A DNA stretch of 17,481 nucleotides from Ktedonobacterales bacterium (GTDB taxonomy: Bacteria > Chloroflexota > Ktedonobacteria > Ktedonobacterales > JACDGC01): the NCBI GenBank assembly GCA_013815535.1, contig JACDGC010000019.1, forward strand, positions 1 through 17,481, read 5' to 3'. Positions 1-7,127 of this stretch are shown in pieces. The notes beneath the pieces were generated by a model. That model saw only the letters and a list, made by a program, of their open reading frames with translations. It searched no databases and was not told the DNA's origin. The translations under genes and the position numbers were made by a program. Position 1 is the stretch's first letter; every line of letters starts with the position of its first letter.

Positions 1-1
1 G

Positions 2-751
2 GGCATCGGCTTCTCCCCTGGCGCGGATATGTCGGCGGCCTGGTACGACAAGATTCTCGAAGAACGCAAGCACAAAAAGCCGTGGATGCGTGAGATCCAC
101 AAGGCCGGTGGGTGGGAGTTGGGGATGCGCCTCACTCGTATTGAGTTGCGCTATCGGCGGGGCATCCTCAATGAATTAGAGGTCGCGCATGGCACCGAGA
201 AGGGGGCCAGGTGGTTTGATGATCCGTATGTGACGCTCGACCACCTCGGCGAAGCGTGGGGCTTTGGCGTGGGCTATCCCCCCGAATTTGACCGTCTGCC
301 GGATGTGACGCATCGCGGCTGGATGCGGCTGGCCGTTCCTGACTCCACCGATGGCACGCGGTCGCGGTGGGACACCGATCCGCTCTGGGAAGTGGTGCAG
401 CGCGCCCCTTTTTTGCACGGGCTGCCCAAACCGCTCAAACGGGCCAAGGAGGCCAAGCCGGACCTGGACCAGATTGATGCCGAGATCCGGGGCATGTTGG
501 TGACACGGGCGATGCTGCGGGGGTCGTACCTCGACGCTCCGGCGTCGTTGCCCGGCGAGCTGGTGGCCTTCCAAGAGCGCATCACGGAATGGGATGCCCA
601 CGTCGGGCGGGTCTTCTCCGAGGATGTGCGCGAACGAGCGCGCATGTCCGGCAAGCAGGTGCCGATGAAAGCGCCGTTGGTGTTTCCGAAGCGACCACGT
701 GGGCGTCCAGCGAAACGGGTAGCGAAGCCGCCAGCAGAAAAAGGAGCGTAG
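2..751 (+). CDS. Rep-like (replication-initiation-factor-like) protein, 5'-truncated by window edge
   Basis: The frame is open to the left edge, so the N-terminus is missing; the first ATG at 29 is probably internal. Counting from that ATG, a Y-D-K motif at residues 6-8 followed by a charged E-E-R-K stretch, then R-I-E-L-R at 37-41 in a basic helix, resemble the C-terminal half of rolling-circle-type replication initiation factors (Rep_trans-like). That family assignment comes from remembered motifs and is moderate at best. Residues 149-160 (IDAEIRGMLVTR) and 199-213 are matched by the partial protein at the right end of the window. The extreme C-terminus is basic and contains an AT-hook-like P-R-G-R-P core (223-227), which suggests DNA binding. 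The stop lies two bases before the ATG of the next gene, so the two are probably co-transcribed. It could instead be an uncharacterised phage or plasmid DNA-binding protein. Confidence 0.55.
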   Translation, partial: GIGFSPGADMSAAWYDKILEERKHKKPWMREIHKAGGWELGMRLTRIELRYRRGILNELEVAHGTEKGARWFDDPYVTLDHLGEAWGFGVGYPPEFDRLPDVTHRGWMRLAVPDSTDGTRSRWDTDPLWEVVQRAPFLHGLPKPLKRAKEAKPDLDQIDAEIRGMLVTRAMLRGSYLDAPASLPGELVAFQERITEWDAHVGRVFSEDVRERARMSGKQVPMKAPLVFPKRPRGRPAKRVAKPPAEKGA

Positions 752-753
752 CG

Positions 754-1002
754 ATGACACGGCAAGAGGCAAATGAGCAGAGGCGGCATTATCGGTGTGG
801 CGGCAAGCTGCAAGTAGGGCAACGACCCAAAGAGGGCACGGTGATTTGGCTGGTGGGGGTCCGCTGCGTCAAATGCAAGCGCCAAGTGATGACACGCCTC
901 CCCTATCAGCGGTGGTTCCAAGGTGACGAGGCAATGGCGGATCGGCGTCATCAAGCTATTGTCAGCTTCAATCAGGGGGCATCGTGGGAGCAAGATGACT
1001 AG
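754..1002 (+). CDS. Small protein with putative His-Cys/Cys-Cys zinc site
   Basis: 82 residues. The ATG at 754 is preceded by an AAGGAG ribosome-binding site at 741-746 with a 7-base spacer, and it begins two bases after the upstream stop; the longer open frame starting at 589 is rejected because it lies inside the Rep-like gene. His12, Cys15, Cys38 and Cys41 (H-x2-C and C-x2-C) could bind one zinc ion. The protein is basic and includes an R-W-F segment near residue 53. I recognise no family. It lies between a Rep-like gene and a serine recombinase, a place where integrative plasmids often carry an excisionase or small regulator, so a DNA-binding accessory role is possible but only inferred. 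Confidence 0.6.
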   Translation: MTRQEANEQRRHYRCGGKLQVGQRPKEGTVIWLVGVRCVKCKRQVMTRLPYQRWFQGDEAMADRRHQAIVSFNQGASWEQDD

Positions 1003-1039
1003 CTGCCAGATGTCGTATCAGGTAACAGAATGGGAGCAT

Positions 1040-1062
1040 GGGGTGATCTACCCCTTGCTCTC
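1040..1062 (+). terminator. Weak terminator-like hairpin between small gene and recombinase
   Basis: GGGGT (1040-1044) pairs with ACCCC (1050-1054) across a 5-base loop and is followed by a pyrimidine-rich tract with several T's. The stem is only 5 bp, so this may be a weak terminator or chance. Confidence 0.25.
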
Positions 1063-1097
1063 TTGGTGTATCGTAGTTCGCAGGGGAGGGATTATTT

Positions 1098-2816
1098 ATG
1101 CCACGCCATCATCTCACTCAAAGACATAAGGCTCAAAAAGAGCAGAACCACTTATGGGAACTTCCTTCTGGTTCTCATGTATGGGTTTATTTACGTCATT
1201 CACCTGGCGATAAACAGACGATTCAAAGTCAAGCTGTTGAAATGCAAAAGTGGTGTGCAGATAGTAATTGGATAATCGAACGAATGTTTGTCGATGAAGC
1301 GATGGAAGGAAGCAGAGAAGATCGCCCTCAGTTTCAAGAGATGCTGCGATTGTCTCGTCATGAGCCTCAGCCTGTGCAAGGAATTGTTCTCTGGTCATTG
1401 TCTCGTTTTGCGCGTGATCAACTGGATTCACAGTTTTATAAAGCGGAGCTTCGGAAACGCGGCTATGCTGTTATTAGTAAAGTCGATGATGTTCCAAATA
1501 ACGAGATGGCTCCAATCTATGAGGCGTTCATTGATTGGAAGAATCAGCGGTTCCTTGACGATCTCGCTACAGATGTTCGTCGTGGACTTACGTATATAGT
1601 TGGGCAAGGGTATTGGCCTAGTTCGGTTCCTCCCCGTGGGTACCGCTCTGAAAGGGTAGAAATTGGATATCGTCATAATGGCGACGTTCGTTATGGACAA
1701 ACATTAATAAAGGATGAAGCTTGGTTCAACATGGTGTCGCTTGCGTGGAAGATGAAGCTTGAGAGCAACGCAAGTTATTTTGATATTCATGAAACAACTC
1801 ATCTTTATAAAGTGCCTAGTACCTATGGGCTGATGTTTAATAATCTTATTTATGCAGGAGTTTTCGTTTATGGAGGCGTAAAATATCCCATGAATTGGCA
1901 AGACGGTGAGCGATTCTGTGAGCCTTATATCACCTTGGAGGATTTTCAGAAAGTTCAGGAAAATCGACTTCGCCGCTCATTTTCAATGATACATCCACGT
2001 GCGCTTGTTTCTCACTATCTCCTTTCTGGTCTTGCCTATTGTGGATGTTGTGAAGATGCTGAGCGTAAGTCGAAACTTCTAGGTCAGAACGACAACCGTA
2101 CACCCGATTATCGGTATTATAAGTGTAGTGAGAGGAAGAATACTCGGTCGCGTCAATGTACGATGCCTGTTATTTCCTGTTGGCGACTAGATGAGGCTGT
2201 TATTGATCTCCTTCGCCAGCATGTTTTTACGCCTGAGTACATTGCAAGCGAATTGCAATTAGTTCAGCAAGAGCTTGATAAGAAGATAGACCATTCCCAT
2301 GATCAAGTTCAGCAATTAACACCCCTCGTTCAAGCTCAACAATCCAAAGTGGAAAGTTTGATTGAGCTAATCACACGTAAGGGCATGACTCCAATTTTGG
2401 AGAAACAATATGACGTAGCGAATCAGGAATGGCAACGTCTTTCGGCTCAATTAACTCAGGCAAAACAACAAGCGGAGAATGCACAAGATCCGGTAGGTTA
2501 TCAGTTAGATGCTCAGATGTTACTAAATGATGCCCTTGAAATCGTAGATCAAAAAGACATCCCTCAGAAACGGGATCTTATTGCTCATTTTGTAGAGCGG
2601 ATAGTGGTCTATCCTGACAGAATCATAGTGTATTTCAAGTTTCGTGTGGATGATGACATGACACACGAAAGGGTGGCGCATCTTGATAGTTCACCTTTGC
2701 GCCAATCACTGGTCTATGTATTGCACCCCCCAGTCGCTATCAAGCTGATTCGTCGCGGTGGCCGAGATGGCTGCCGCTGTGACGTCGATCAGCGTGGCGT
2801 CGGCACCCGTGGCTAG
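1098..2816 (+). CDS. Large serine recombinase (resolvase/recombinase/zinc-ribbon type)
   Basis: 572 residues. The ATG at 1098 has a strong AGGGGAGGG ribosome-binding site at 1082-1090 with a 7-base spacer. The N-terminal resolvase domain carries Y-L-R-H-S with Arg33 and the likely nucleophile Ser35, and S-L-S-R-F-A-R with Arg103 and Arg106, matching the active-site Arg/Ser pattern of serine recombinases. A recombinase DNA-binding domain follows (about 160-300), then a zinc ribbon (C315-x2-C318, C343, C354) and a Gln-rich coiled coil (about 383-465). The enzyme would make staggered double-strand cuts through a phosphoserine link and integrate or excise its element. Codons are markedly more A/T-rich than in its neighbours, a sign of transfer. 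The last 35 residues (538-572) lie over the 3' end of the convergent phage tail gene and switch to GC-rich sequence, so the native C-terminus was probably shorter and the frame reads through an integration junction. Confidence 0.9.
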   Translation: MPRHHLTQRHKAQKEQNHLWELPSGSHVWVYLRHSPGDKQTIQSQAVEMQKWCADSNWIIERMFVDEAMEGSREDRPQFQEMLRLSRHEPQPVQGIVLWSLSRFARDQLDSQFYKAELRKRGYAVISKVDDVPNNEMAPIYEAFIDWKNQRFLDDLATDVRRGLTYIVGQGYWPSSVPPRGYRSERVEIGYRHNGDVRYGQTLIKDEAWFNMVSLAWKMKLESNASYFDIHETTHLYKVPSTYGLMFNNLIYAGVFVYGGVKYPMNWQDGERFCEPYITLEDFQKVQENRLRRSFSMIHPRALVSHYLLSGLAYCGCCEDAERKSKLLGQNDNRTPDYRYYKCSERKNTRSRQCTMPVISCWRLDEAVIDLLRQHVFTPEYIASELQLVQQELDKKIDHSHDQVQQLTPLVQAQQSKVESLIELITRKGMTPILEKQYDVANQEWQRLSAQLTQAKQQAENAQDPVGYQLDAQMLLNDALEIVDQKDIPQKRDLIAHFVERIVVYPDRIIVYFKFRVDDDMTHERVAHLDSSPLRQSLVYVLHPPVAIKLIRRGGRDGCRCDVDQRGVGTRG

Positions 2817-5006
2817 GGGGAAAGCGGGCATCGTGATCTGCCCAGCGTCGACCACCGCCCAGTTTGCGTTGGTAAAGGGATTCAGTGGCGTGCCTTGATA
2901 GACCCCCAAGCGGTCGGTCTTTGCCGTGTTGCCCAGCCAGGGACTCTGCGTGACATAACTGAGAGGTTGCAGGGTGAAACTGGTGGCGGGCGTGTCATGC
3001 AGGCGCAGCCGCGCGAAGAGATGATAGACCCCACTGTAATCTGCCGCCGTTCCCGTCAGATAGAGAGGTTGGTAATTCGCCGCTGCGCCCTTGAAGATCG
3101 TTTGGATTCCTGCCCACATGGTGCCATCGGGAGTAAGCTGTTGATTGACCCCATCGGCACCAGCGGCGAGCGCACCTGCCACCAATTGCGCGCCGAAGCC
3201 CGCCAGTGCGCGGCGCCCGGCGAAGAGGCTCAGCGTGGCACCCGCCGCCAGTCCCGCGCCCGCCGGGTTCACCCCCAGGGCGAGGCTGCACGGCGCGGGC
3301 ACATCCCCCGCGATGCCACTAAAGGCAATTTGGGCGGGGGCTTTAGCGAAACGATTCGCGCAGTACGGCAGAAGGGCTGTGCCAGTGTTGAGCTGGGCGT
3401 TGTCGAGCCAGACGGTCGCTCGTGCGCTGGCCCCTGCTGTAGCATCGGCAACGGCGATTTGCAGATTGATGCCGGCGCAATTCGCGGCGAGCGTCACGGT
3501 GCCACTGATGCCCGCCCAGCCTGTCCCAATGGTCGTCGCGGTGGCTGTGCCTAGCGTGAGCGCGCTGATGAAACTGCCGCCGCTGGTATATTGCTGGGCG
3601 GTGAGGGTGACGCTGGCCGTGGCACTCAGGCCAGCTTGCGCGACCCAGACGCGGCCCGTCACTTGCGTGCCACCTGTGGCCGGTCCGCGTGGCCCCGTCC
3701 ATGTCGCGTTGACTTTGCCTGCGGGGGGCGCGGTCAGGCTGAGCGCCCGCAGACTGGCCCATGGGCCACCGGGATACGTGGTGGTGGCGTCCCAGCCCGG
3801 CCAGGAGGGGGCGGCGGTCGCATCACCATTGGTCGCGCTGGCCAACCAACTATCCGCCGCGATGCCCGTGATGCTATTTGCGGCCGGATTCGTGCCGCCA
3901 GCGGTGGAGATGACCAGCGCTGCTCCGGACGTGCTGAAGCCGCACTGGCCAGTTTGCAGCACTGCTGCCGTCACATTGGCGAAAAGTGGCGTGCCGATGG
4001 CGGTGCCAATCGCGCCACTGCTGTAATTGTAGATCTGCGCGCTCACCAGGGTCGTCAGAGCGTTGGCGTTGATGGCGGGCAGCGCGCTTGCCACCAGCCA
4101 ATAGCGCGTTCCATTTGTCAGCGTCACCGAACCCGAGGCCACGCTTGCCACTGTGCCAGCAATATCCGTGCTGATGCCCAGCGTATTCGCTGCGCCGTTT
4201 TGGATGATCTGAATGCCCGTGGTCGTCGCGGAGCGATGCAACCAAAACGTGAACGTGCCCGCACTGGCGGCGGTGAACGCGACGGCCCATTGCGTAATCG
4301 CTCCCCAATTTGTCGCACCAAAGCTGACATCCGCGCTTGCGGAGATGGTCAGCGTATTGCTGGCGATGGTGGGAGCGCTGCCCGCGTTCAGCGCGTAGCC
4401 ACTGACATAGTTCGCGTTGGTGGCGGCGTCCGCCCACAGCGTCACCTGGCCAGGTTGGTCCATCCCTGGGTTGGGGACGAGATTATCCAACGTAGCGCGT
4501 GGGCCACGCCAGAAAGGCGCGCACAGCAACTCGATGGTGAGTCCCTCGTGCAGCAACCGCACCCATGCCGCCGCATCTCCTGACCCCGTGAGGTCGTGGG
4601 CCAGCGCCAGCACATCGGCATAGACAGGCGCACTGGCACCAGGGGGCTGCACGGCCAGGGCGATGTGCGGCGCGCCACTAACCCCTGCTATCTGTGCCCC
4701 ATTTGCTCCCCCGGCTTGCCCTTGCACCGCTGCTAATTGGCGCAGTGTGCCCGCCAGCGCCGCCTCTGTGGCGGCAGGGCCAAGCGTGCAGCGCACGGCC
4801 ACCTCGCGAGCGGCATAGCGTCCCCGCAGGAACCGCTCCCCTGCTCCCCGAGGATTTGCCGTTGTATAGATGTCGAGCGTCGGGGTGGGGATGTCAAGTC
4901 CGCCGACCTCGTCGACTTCCAACGTCTGACCATCATTGAGATCGAGGATCATCTGCCAGCCATCGGTGACAGGATTATAGCTGCCGAGCTGTACGAGCAG
5001 TGCCAT
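2706..5006 (-). CDS. Phage tail protein with distal-tail-like N-terminus and CBM-like domain
   Basis: 766 residues. The start at 5006 is preferred over the ATG at 5039 because CCTCC at 5015-5019 (GGAGG on this strand) sits 8 bases upstream. The N-terminal ~190 residues (aromatic early strand, then G-R-Y-A-A-R-E-V and a helix with L-R-Q-L-A) look like a siphophage distal-tail or tail-component domain. A V-P-N-P-G-M segment opens a long Thr/Ala/Ser-rich beta region. Roughly residues 400-555 resemble a carbohydrate-binding module of the CBM4/9 jelly-roll type, ending in W-L-D-N-A-Q-L. Such a protein would sit at the tail tip and may contact cell-surface glycans; this is inference. It is the last gene of the minus-strand phage block. 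Its stop lies in A+T-richer sequence at the edge of the recombinase island, so the C-terminus may have been replaced by element-derived codons. Confidence 0.75.
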   Translation of the reverse strand: MALLVQLGSYNPVTDGWQMILDLNDGQTLEVDEVGGLDIPTPTLDIYTTANPRGAGERFLRGRYAAREVAVRCTLGPAATEAALAGTLRQLAAVQGQAGGANGAQIAGVSGAPHIALAVQPPGASAPVYADVLALAHDLTGSGDAAAWVRLLHEGLTIELLCAPFWRGPRATLDNLVPNPGMDQPGQVTLWADAATNANYVSGYALNAGSAPTIASNTLTISASADVSFGATNWGAITQWAVAFTAASAGTFTFWLHRSATTTGIQIIQNGAANTLGISTDIAGTVASVASGSVTLTNGTRYWLVASALPAINANALTTLVSAQIYNYSSGAIGTAIGTPLFANVTAAVLQTGQCGFSTSGAALVISTAGGTNPAANSITGIAADSWLASATNGDATAAPSWPGWDATTTYPGGPWASLRALSLTAPPAGKVNATWTGPRGPATGGTQVTGRVWVAQAGLSATASVTLTAQQYTSGGSFISALTLGTATATTIGTGWAGISGTVTLAANCAGINLQIAVADATAGASARATVWLDNAQLNTGTALLPYCANRFAKAPAQIAFSGIAGDVPAPCSLALGVNPAGAGLAAGATLSLFAGRRALAGFGAQLVAGALAAGADGVNQQLTPDGTMWAGIQTIFKGAAANYQPLYLTGTAADYSGVYHLFARLRLHDTPATSFTLQPLSYVTQSPWLGNTAKTDRLGVYQGTPLNPFTNANWAVVDAGQITMPAFPLATGADATLIDVTAAAISATATNQLDSDWGVQYIDQ

Positions 5007-5014
5007 GATGGTTG

Positions 5015-5019
5015 CCTCC
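5015..5019 (-). promoter_or_regulatory. Ribosome-binding site fixing the tail-protein start
   Basis: GGAGG on the minus strand, 8 bases before the ATG whose first base is 5006. The alternative upstream ATG at 5039 has no comparable site. Confidence 0.7.
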
Positions 5020-5176
5020 TGGATGGCCTGGGTCGCCATTGTGATGGCGCACTGGCCTGCACGGTGTATTTATGCGTGGAATGGCAGTAGACTGTCCATG
5101 CAATGCGGGTCCGTGAGTCATGGCATGTGCGACTCAGCATTCGGGAAACGGCGGCATCCTCATTGCCCACGCCTGC

Positions 5177-5581
5177 TCAGAAACCACCCAGGCGTTGATA
5201 CGAGCCGGCTTGCTGCATCACGCGCTGTTGTTCGCGTTCCATCTCCCAGACGACTTGGCGGGCGATATCTTCGATGGCGAGACGCACCGCACCGCTTGCT
5301 AGCGCCGCCAGGACCGCGCTTGTCACTTCAGCGGCGGGCACGTTGCGGACGCTAGTGCCCCGTTTGCTCGCCGGGGATTTTGTGGTTGCTTTCTTCGTGG
5401 TCGCGGGTGTTGCCTTCGCTGTTTTGCCCTTCAATGGTAATTCGCGCTGCTGCGTTGGTGGCTGTGGTGGCGTCACTCTGGCTGAGCCAGCCGGGCCATA
5501 GCGCCACAGCAATCCACTGCCCATCTGCCCTGTGCCTTTGCGTGCCAGCAGCGTGTGCCGTCGCCCATGCACCTTCACCAT
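5177..5581 (-). CDS. Small phage structural or tail-assembly protein, Lys/Thr-rich linker
   Basis: 134 residues from the ATG at 5581, chosen because GGAGG (5588-5592 on the + strand as CCTCC) sits 6 bases upstream; the in-frame ATG at 5620 has no ribosome-binding site. The N-terminus is basic (V-K-V-H-G-R-R-H). A low-complexity stretch rich in Lys, Thr, Pro and Ala (about residues 50-75) joins it to a C-terminal helical part with alternating hydrophobics and E-M-E-R-E-Q-Q-R. I recognise no family. By position, between tail-completion and tail-tip genes, it is probably a phage morphogenesis protein, for example of the tail tube or tail assembly, but the sequence alone does not show this. Confidence 0.6.
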   Translation of the reverse strand: MVKVHGRRHTLLARKGTGQMGSGLLWRYGPAGSARVTPPQPPTQQRELPLKGKTAKATPATTKKATTKSPASKRGTSVRNVPAAEVTSAVLAALASGAVRLAIEDIARQVVWEMEREQQRVMQQAGSYQRLGGF

Positions 5582-5587
5582 GTCATG

Positions 5588-5592
5588 CCTCC
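5588..5592 (-). promoter_or_regulatory. Ribosome-binding site fixing the start at 5581
   Basis: GGAGG on the minus strand with a 6-base spacer to the ATG at 5581. The spacer also holds an out-of-frame ATG, directly followed by ACA-TGG, that overlaps the true start region. Confidence 0.65.
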
Positions 5593-5625
5593 GTTTTTGT
5601 GGATGTGTCGCGCTGCTCATCGCCG

Positions 5626-6168
5626 CTACGGCACCAGTCCCCCCGATGGTGTCCAGAGCTGCCTGGCCAGCACATGGCAGGTCCAGGTGCGATACCACAC
5701 CCCGGCGACTTCCAACATCCCAAAGCCCGCGTTTGGGTGCGGCTCGGCATCTGGTTGCTCCAGCGCGACGAAGCCGGTGCCGGTGCTGGCGCCTCCCCGC
5801 ACATGGGCCAGCAGCACCGGCCAGATGGCATCGCGCAGCGCCAGGATAGTTTGCTCCCCCGTCCACCAATCAGTGAGGTCCGCTACGGCGGTGATCCGCA
5901 CCAACACCTCATCCGTGGCTCGCCCTTGGGCGCCTGCGCGTGTCACCGCATCACCCTCCGCCACCAACTGACACTGGGGCAAATACCCATCCTTGAAATC
6001 CTTGGGTGCGCCAATGTAGATTGCTCGTGCCACGCCATAGCGCGTCGCATCCGCACTGCCCAGGGCGGCGAAAGGCGACACCCCACCGATCAAGGCGTTG
6101 TTGAGCAGCAGCGTTTGCAGCGCCCGTAATACCCCCAGCGTGTTGGGGCTTGTTGGTACTGTTGGCAT
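5626..6168 (-). CDS. Putative phage neck/tail-completion protein
   Basis: 180 residues, with a GGGGG-type ribosome-binding site just before the ATG. The N-terminus is helical (L-R-A-L-Q-T-L-L-L-N-N). Later come A-R-A-I-Y-I-G-A-P-K-D-F-K-D, a beta segment V-L-V-R-I-T-A-V-A-D-L-T-D-W-W, and a tryptophan- and tyrosine-containing C-terminus. The mixed alpha/beta pattern with a strand such as V-W-Y-R-T-W-T-C-H-V-L is reminiscent of tail-terminator or head-tail joining proteins, but no diagnostic motif is present. It starts 14 bases after the upstream gene's stop and ends 44 bases before the next start, so it belongs to the minus-strand phage operon. Confidence 0.6.
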   Translation of the reverse strand: MPTVPTSPNTLGVLRALQTLLLNNALIGGVSPFAALGSADATRYGVARAIYIGAPKDFKDGYLPQCQLVAEGDAVTRAGAQGRATDEVLVRITAVADLTDWWTGEQTILALRDAIWPVLLAHVRGGASTGTGFVALEQPDAEPHPNAGFGMLEVAGVWYRTWTCHVLARQLWTPSGGLVP

Positions 6169-6182
6169 CCCATCATCCCCTT

Positions 6183-6488
6183 CTAGGTCCCAATGATTTG
6201 TTCACATAGTGCTTCGATGTGATCATTGAGAAACACCTCCACTCCCACTACCCGCAGACGCACGCCGCTGCCCGTCAGGGGATCGAGGGTGCGCTCATCC
6301 TGCACCACATCACGGCGCCGCAGTCCCACGGCAGGAACCCCCAACACGTAGAGGTGCAGCCGCAACGCGTCGCGGTGTTGCGCTTCGTCCTGCCGGGGCA
6401 GCGGCTCGGCTTGCTCATACTGCACGGGAATCCCCGTTGCCACGGTTGTGCCTTCTGGTCGTTCAATGCGAATCGTGGTAGCATTCAT
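6183..6488 (-). CDS. Small phage neck or head-completion candidate
   Basis: 101 residues. AAAGGTG lies a few bases before the ATG at 6488. The composition suggests a compact beta-rich domain: a first strand with T-I-R-I-E-R-P-E-G, a central V-L-G-V-P-A-V-G-L-R-R-R-D-V-V-Q-D, and V-R-L-R-V-V-G-V-E-V-F. Size, strand content and operon position fit a head-closure or head-completion protein, but I cannot name a family. Its start region faces the divergent GNAT gene, only 44 bases away. Confidence 0.55.
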   Translation of the reverse strand: MNATTIRIERPEGTTVATGIPVQYEQAEPLPRQDEAQHRDALRLHLYVLGVPAVGLRRRDVVQDERTLDPLTGSGVRLRVVGVEVFLNDHIEALCEQIIGT

Positions 6489-6532
6489 CTCGTCACCTTT
6501 TCCCTAGACCCACCAAAGGAGTCAGCCACCTC

Positions 6533-7117
6533 ATGCGCGAACTCATGACGATGTTCACCGAATTGCGTGGCCCGCGCATCGCCATTCGGCCTCTACAGCC
6601 CGACTTCGTTTCAGCGATCTACCCTGCCATCATGGAATCGCGTGAGGAACTGCGCCCGTGGCTCCCCTTCGTCGAGGAGTACGAACGACCAGAGGGCATG
6701 GAGAATCTGCGCGCCTTCCTCATTCGCAGTCAGGCTGATTGGCTCTTGCGCGACAATTTCCAACTCAGCATCTGGCGCAGCGCCGATGAGCACTATCTCG
6801 GGGCCATCGGCCTTCATCCGCGCAACTGGAAGATCCCCGCCTTTGAGATTGGCTATTGGTTGCGCACCAGTGCCAGCGGCCAGGGCTATATGACCGAGGC
6901 AGTGCGGCTGCTCAGCGACTTCGCGTTCAGCGTTTTTGGGGCGGAGCGGCTCATCATTCGCTGCGATGCTCGCAACGCCCGCAGTGCCGCCGTTGCTCGT
7001 CGCCTGGGCTTCATCCAAGAGGGCCATTTGCGCAACGACGAAATGCCTGGTCCTGATGGCAAACTGCGCGACACCCTCATCTTTGCCCGCATCCCCACCG
7101 ATCCCCCCATGCCATGA
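6533..7117 (+). CDS. GNAT-family N-acetyltransferase (RimJ/RimL-like)
   Basis: 194 residues. AAAGGAG lies 11 bases before the ATG at 6533. Residues 12-20 (R-G-P-R-I-A-I-R-P) form the typical first strand. The acetyl-CoA loop is S-A-S-G-Q-G-Y around 113-119, followed by the alpha3 helix with T-E-A-V-R-L-L, and then I-R-C-D-A-R-N-A-R-S-A-A-V-A-R-R-L-G-F near 142-160, the hallmark R-N-x-x-S-x-x-x-x-x-x-x-G-F of RimJ/RimL-type enzymes. It would transfer acetyl from acetyl-CoA to an amine on a protein N-terminus or small molecule; the substrate is unknown. It is the only plus-strand gene inside the minus-strand phage block, with tight gaps on both sides (44 and 10 bases), like a moron gene or a later insertion. 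Confidence 0.88.
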   Translation: MRELMTMFTELRGPRIAIRPLQPDFVSAIYPAIMESREELRPWLPFVEEYERPEGMENLRAFLIRSQADWLLRDNFQLSIWRSADEHYLGAIGLHPRNWKIPAFEIGYWLRTSASGQGYMTEAVRLLSDFAFSVFGAERLIIRCDARNARSAAVARRLGFIQEGHLRNDEMPGPDGKLRDTLIFARIPTDPPMP

Positions 7118-7127
7118 AGAACGCACG

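Noticed and set aside
589..753. N-terminal extension of the 754-1002 gene back to 589.
   Set aside because: It would overlap the Rep-like gene in another frame; the ATG at 754 has a good ribosome-binding site.
3145..4583. Long plus-strand open frames opposite the tail gene.
   Set aside because: They are antisense shadows produced by the GC-rich tail gene; Arg/Pro/Ala-rich, with no domain pattern.
5582..5869. N-terminal extension of the 5177-5581 gene to 5869.
   Set aside because: It would overlap the 5626-6168 gene; GGAGG is placed correctly for the start at 5581.
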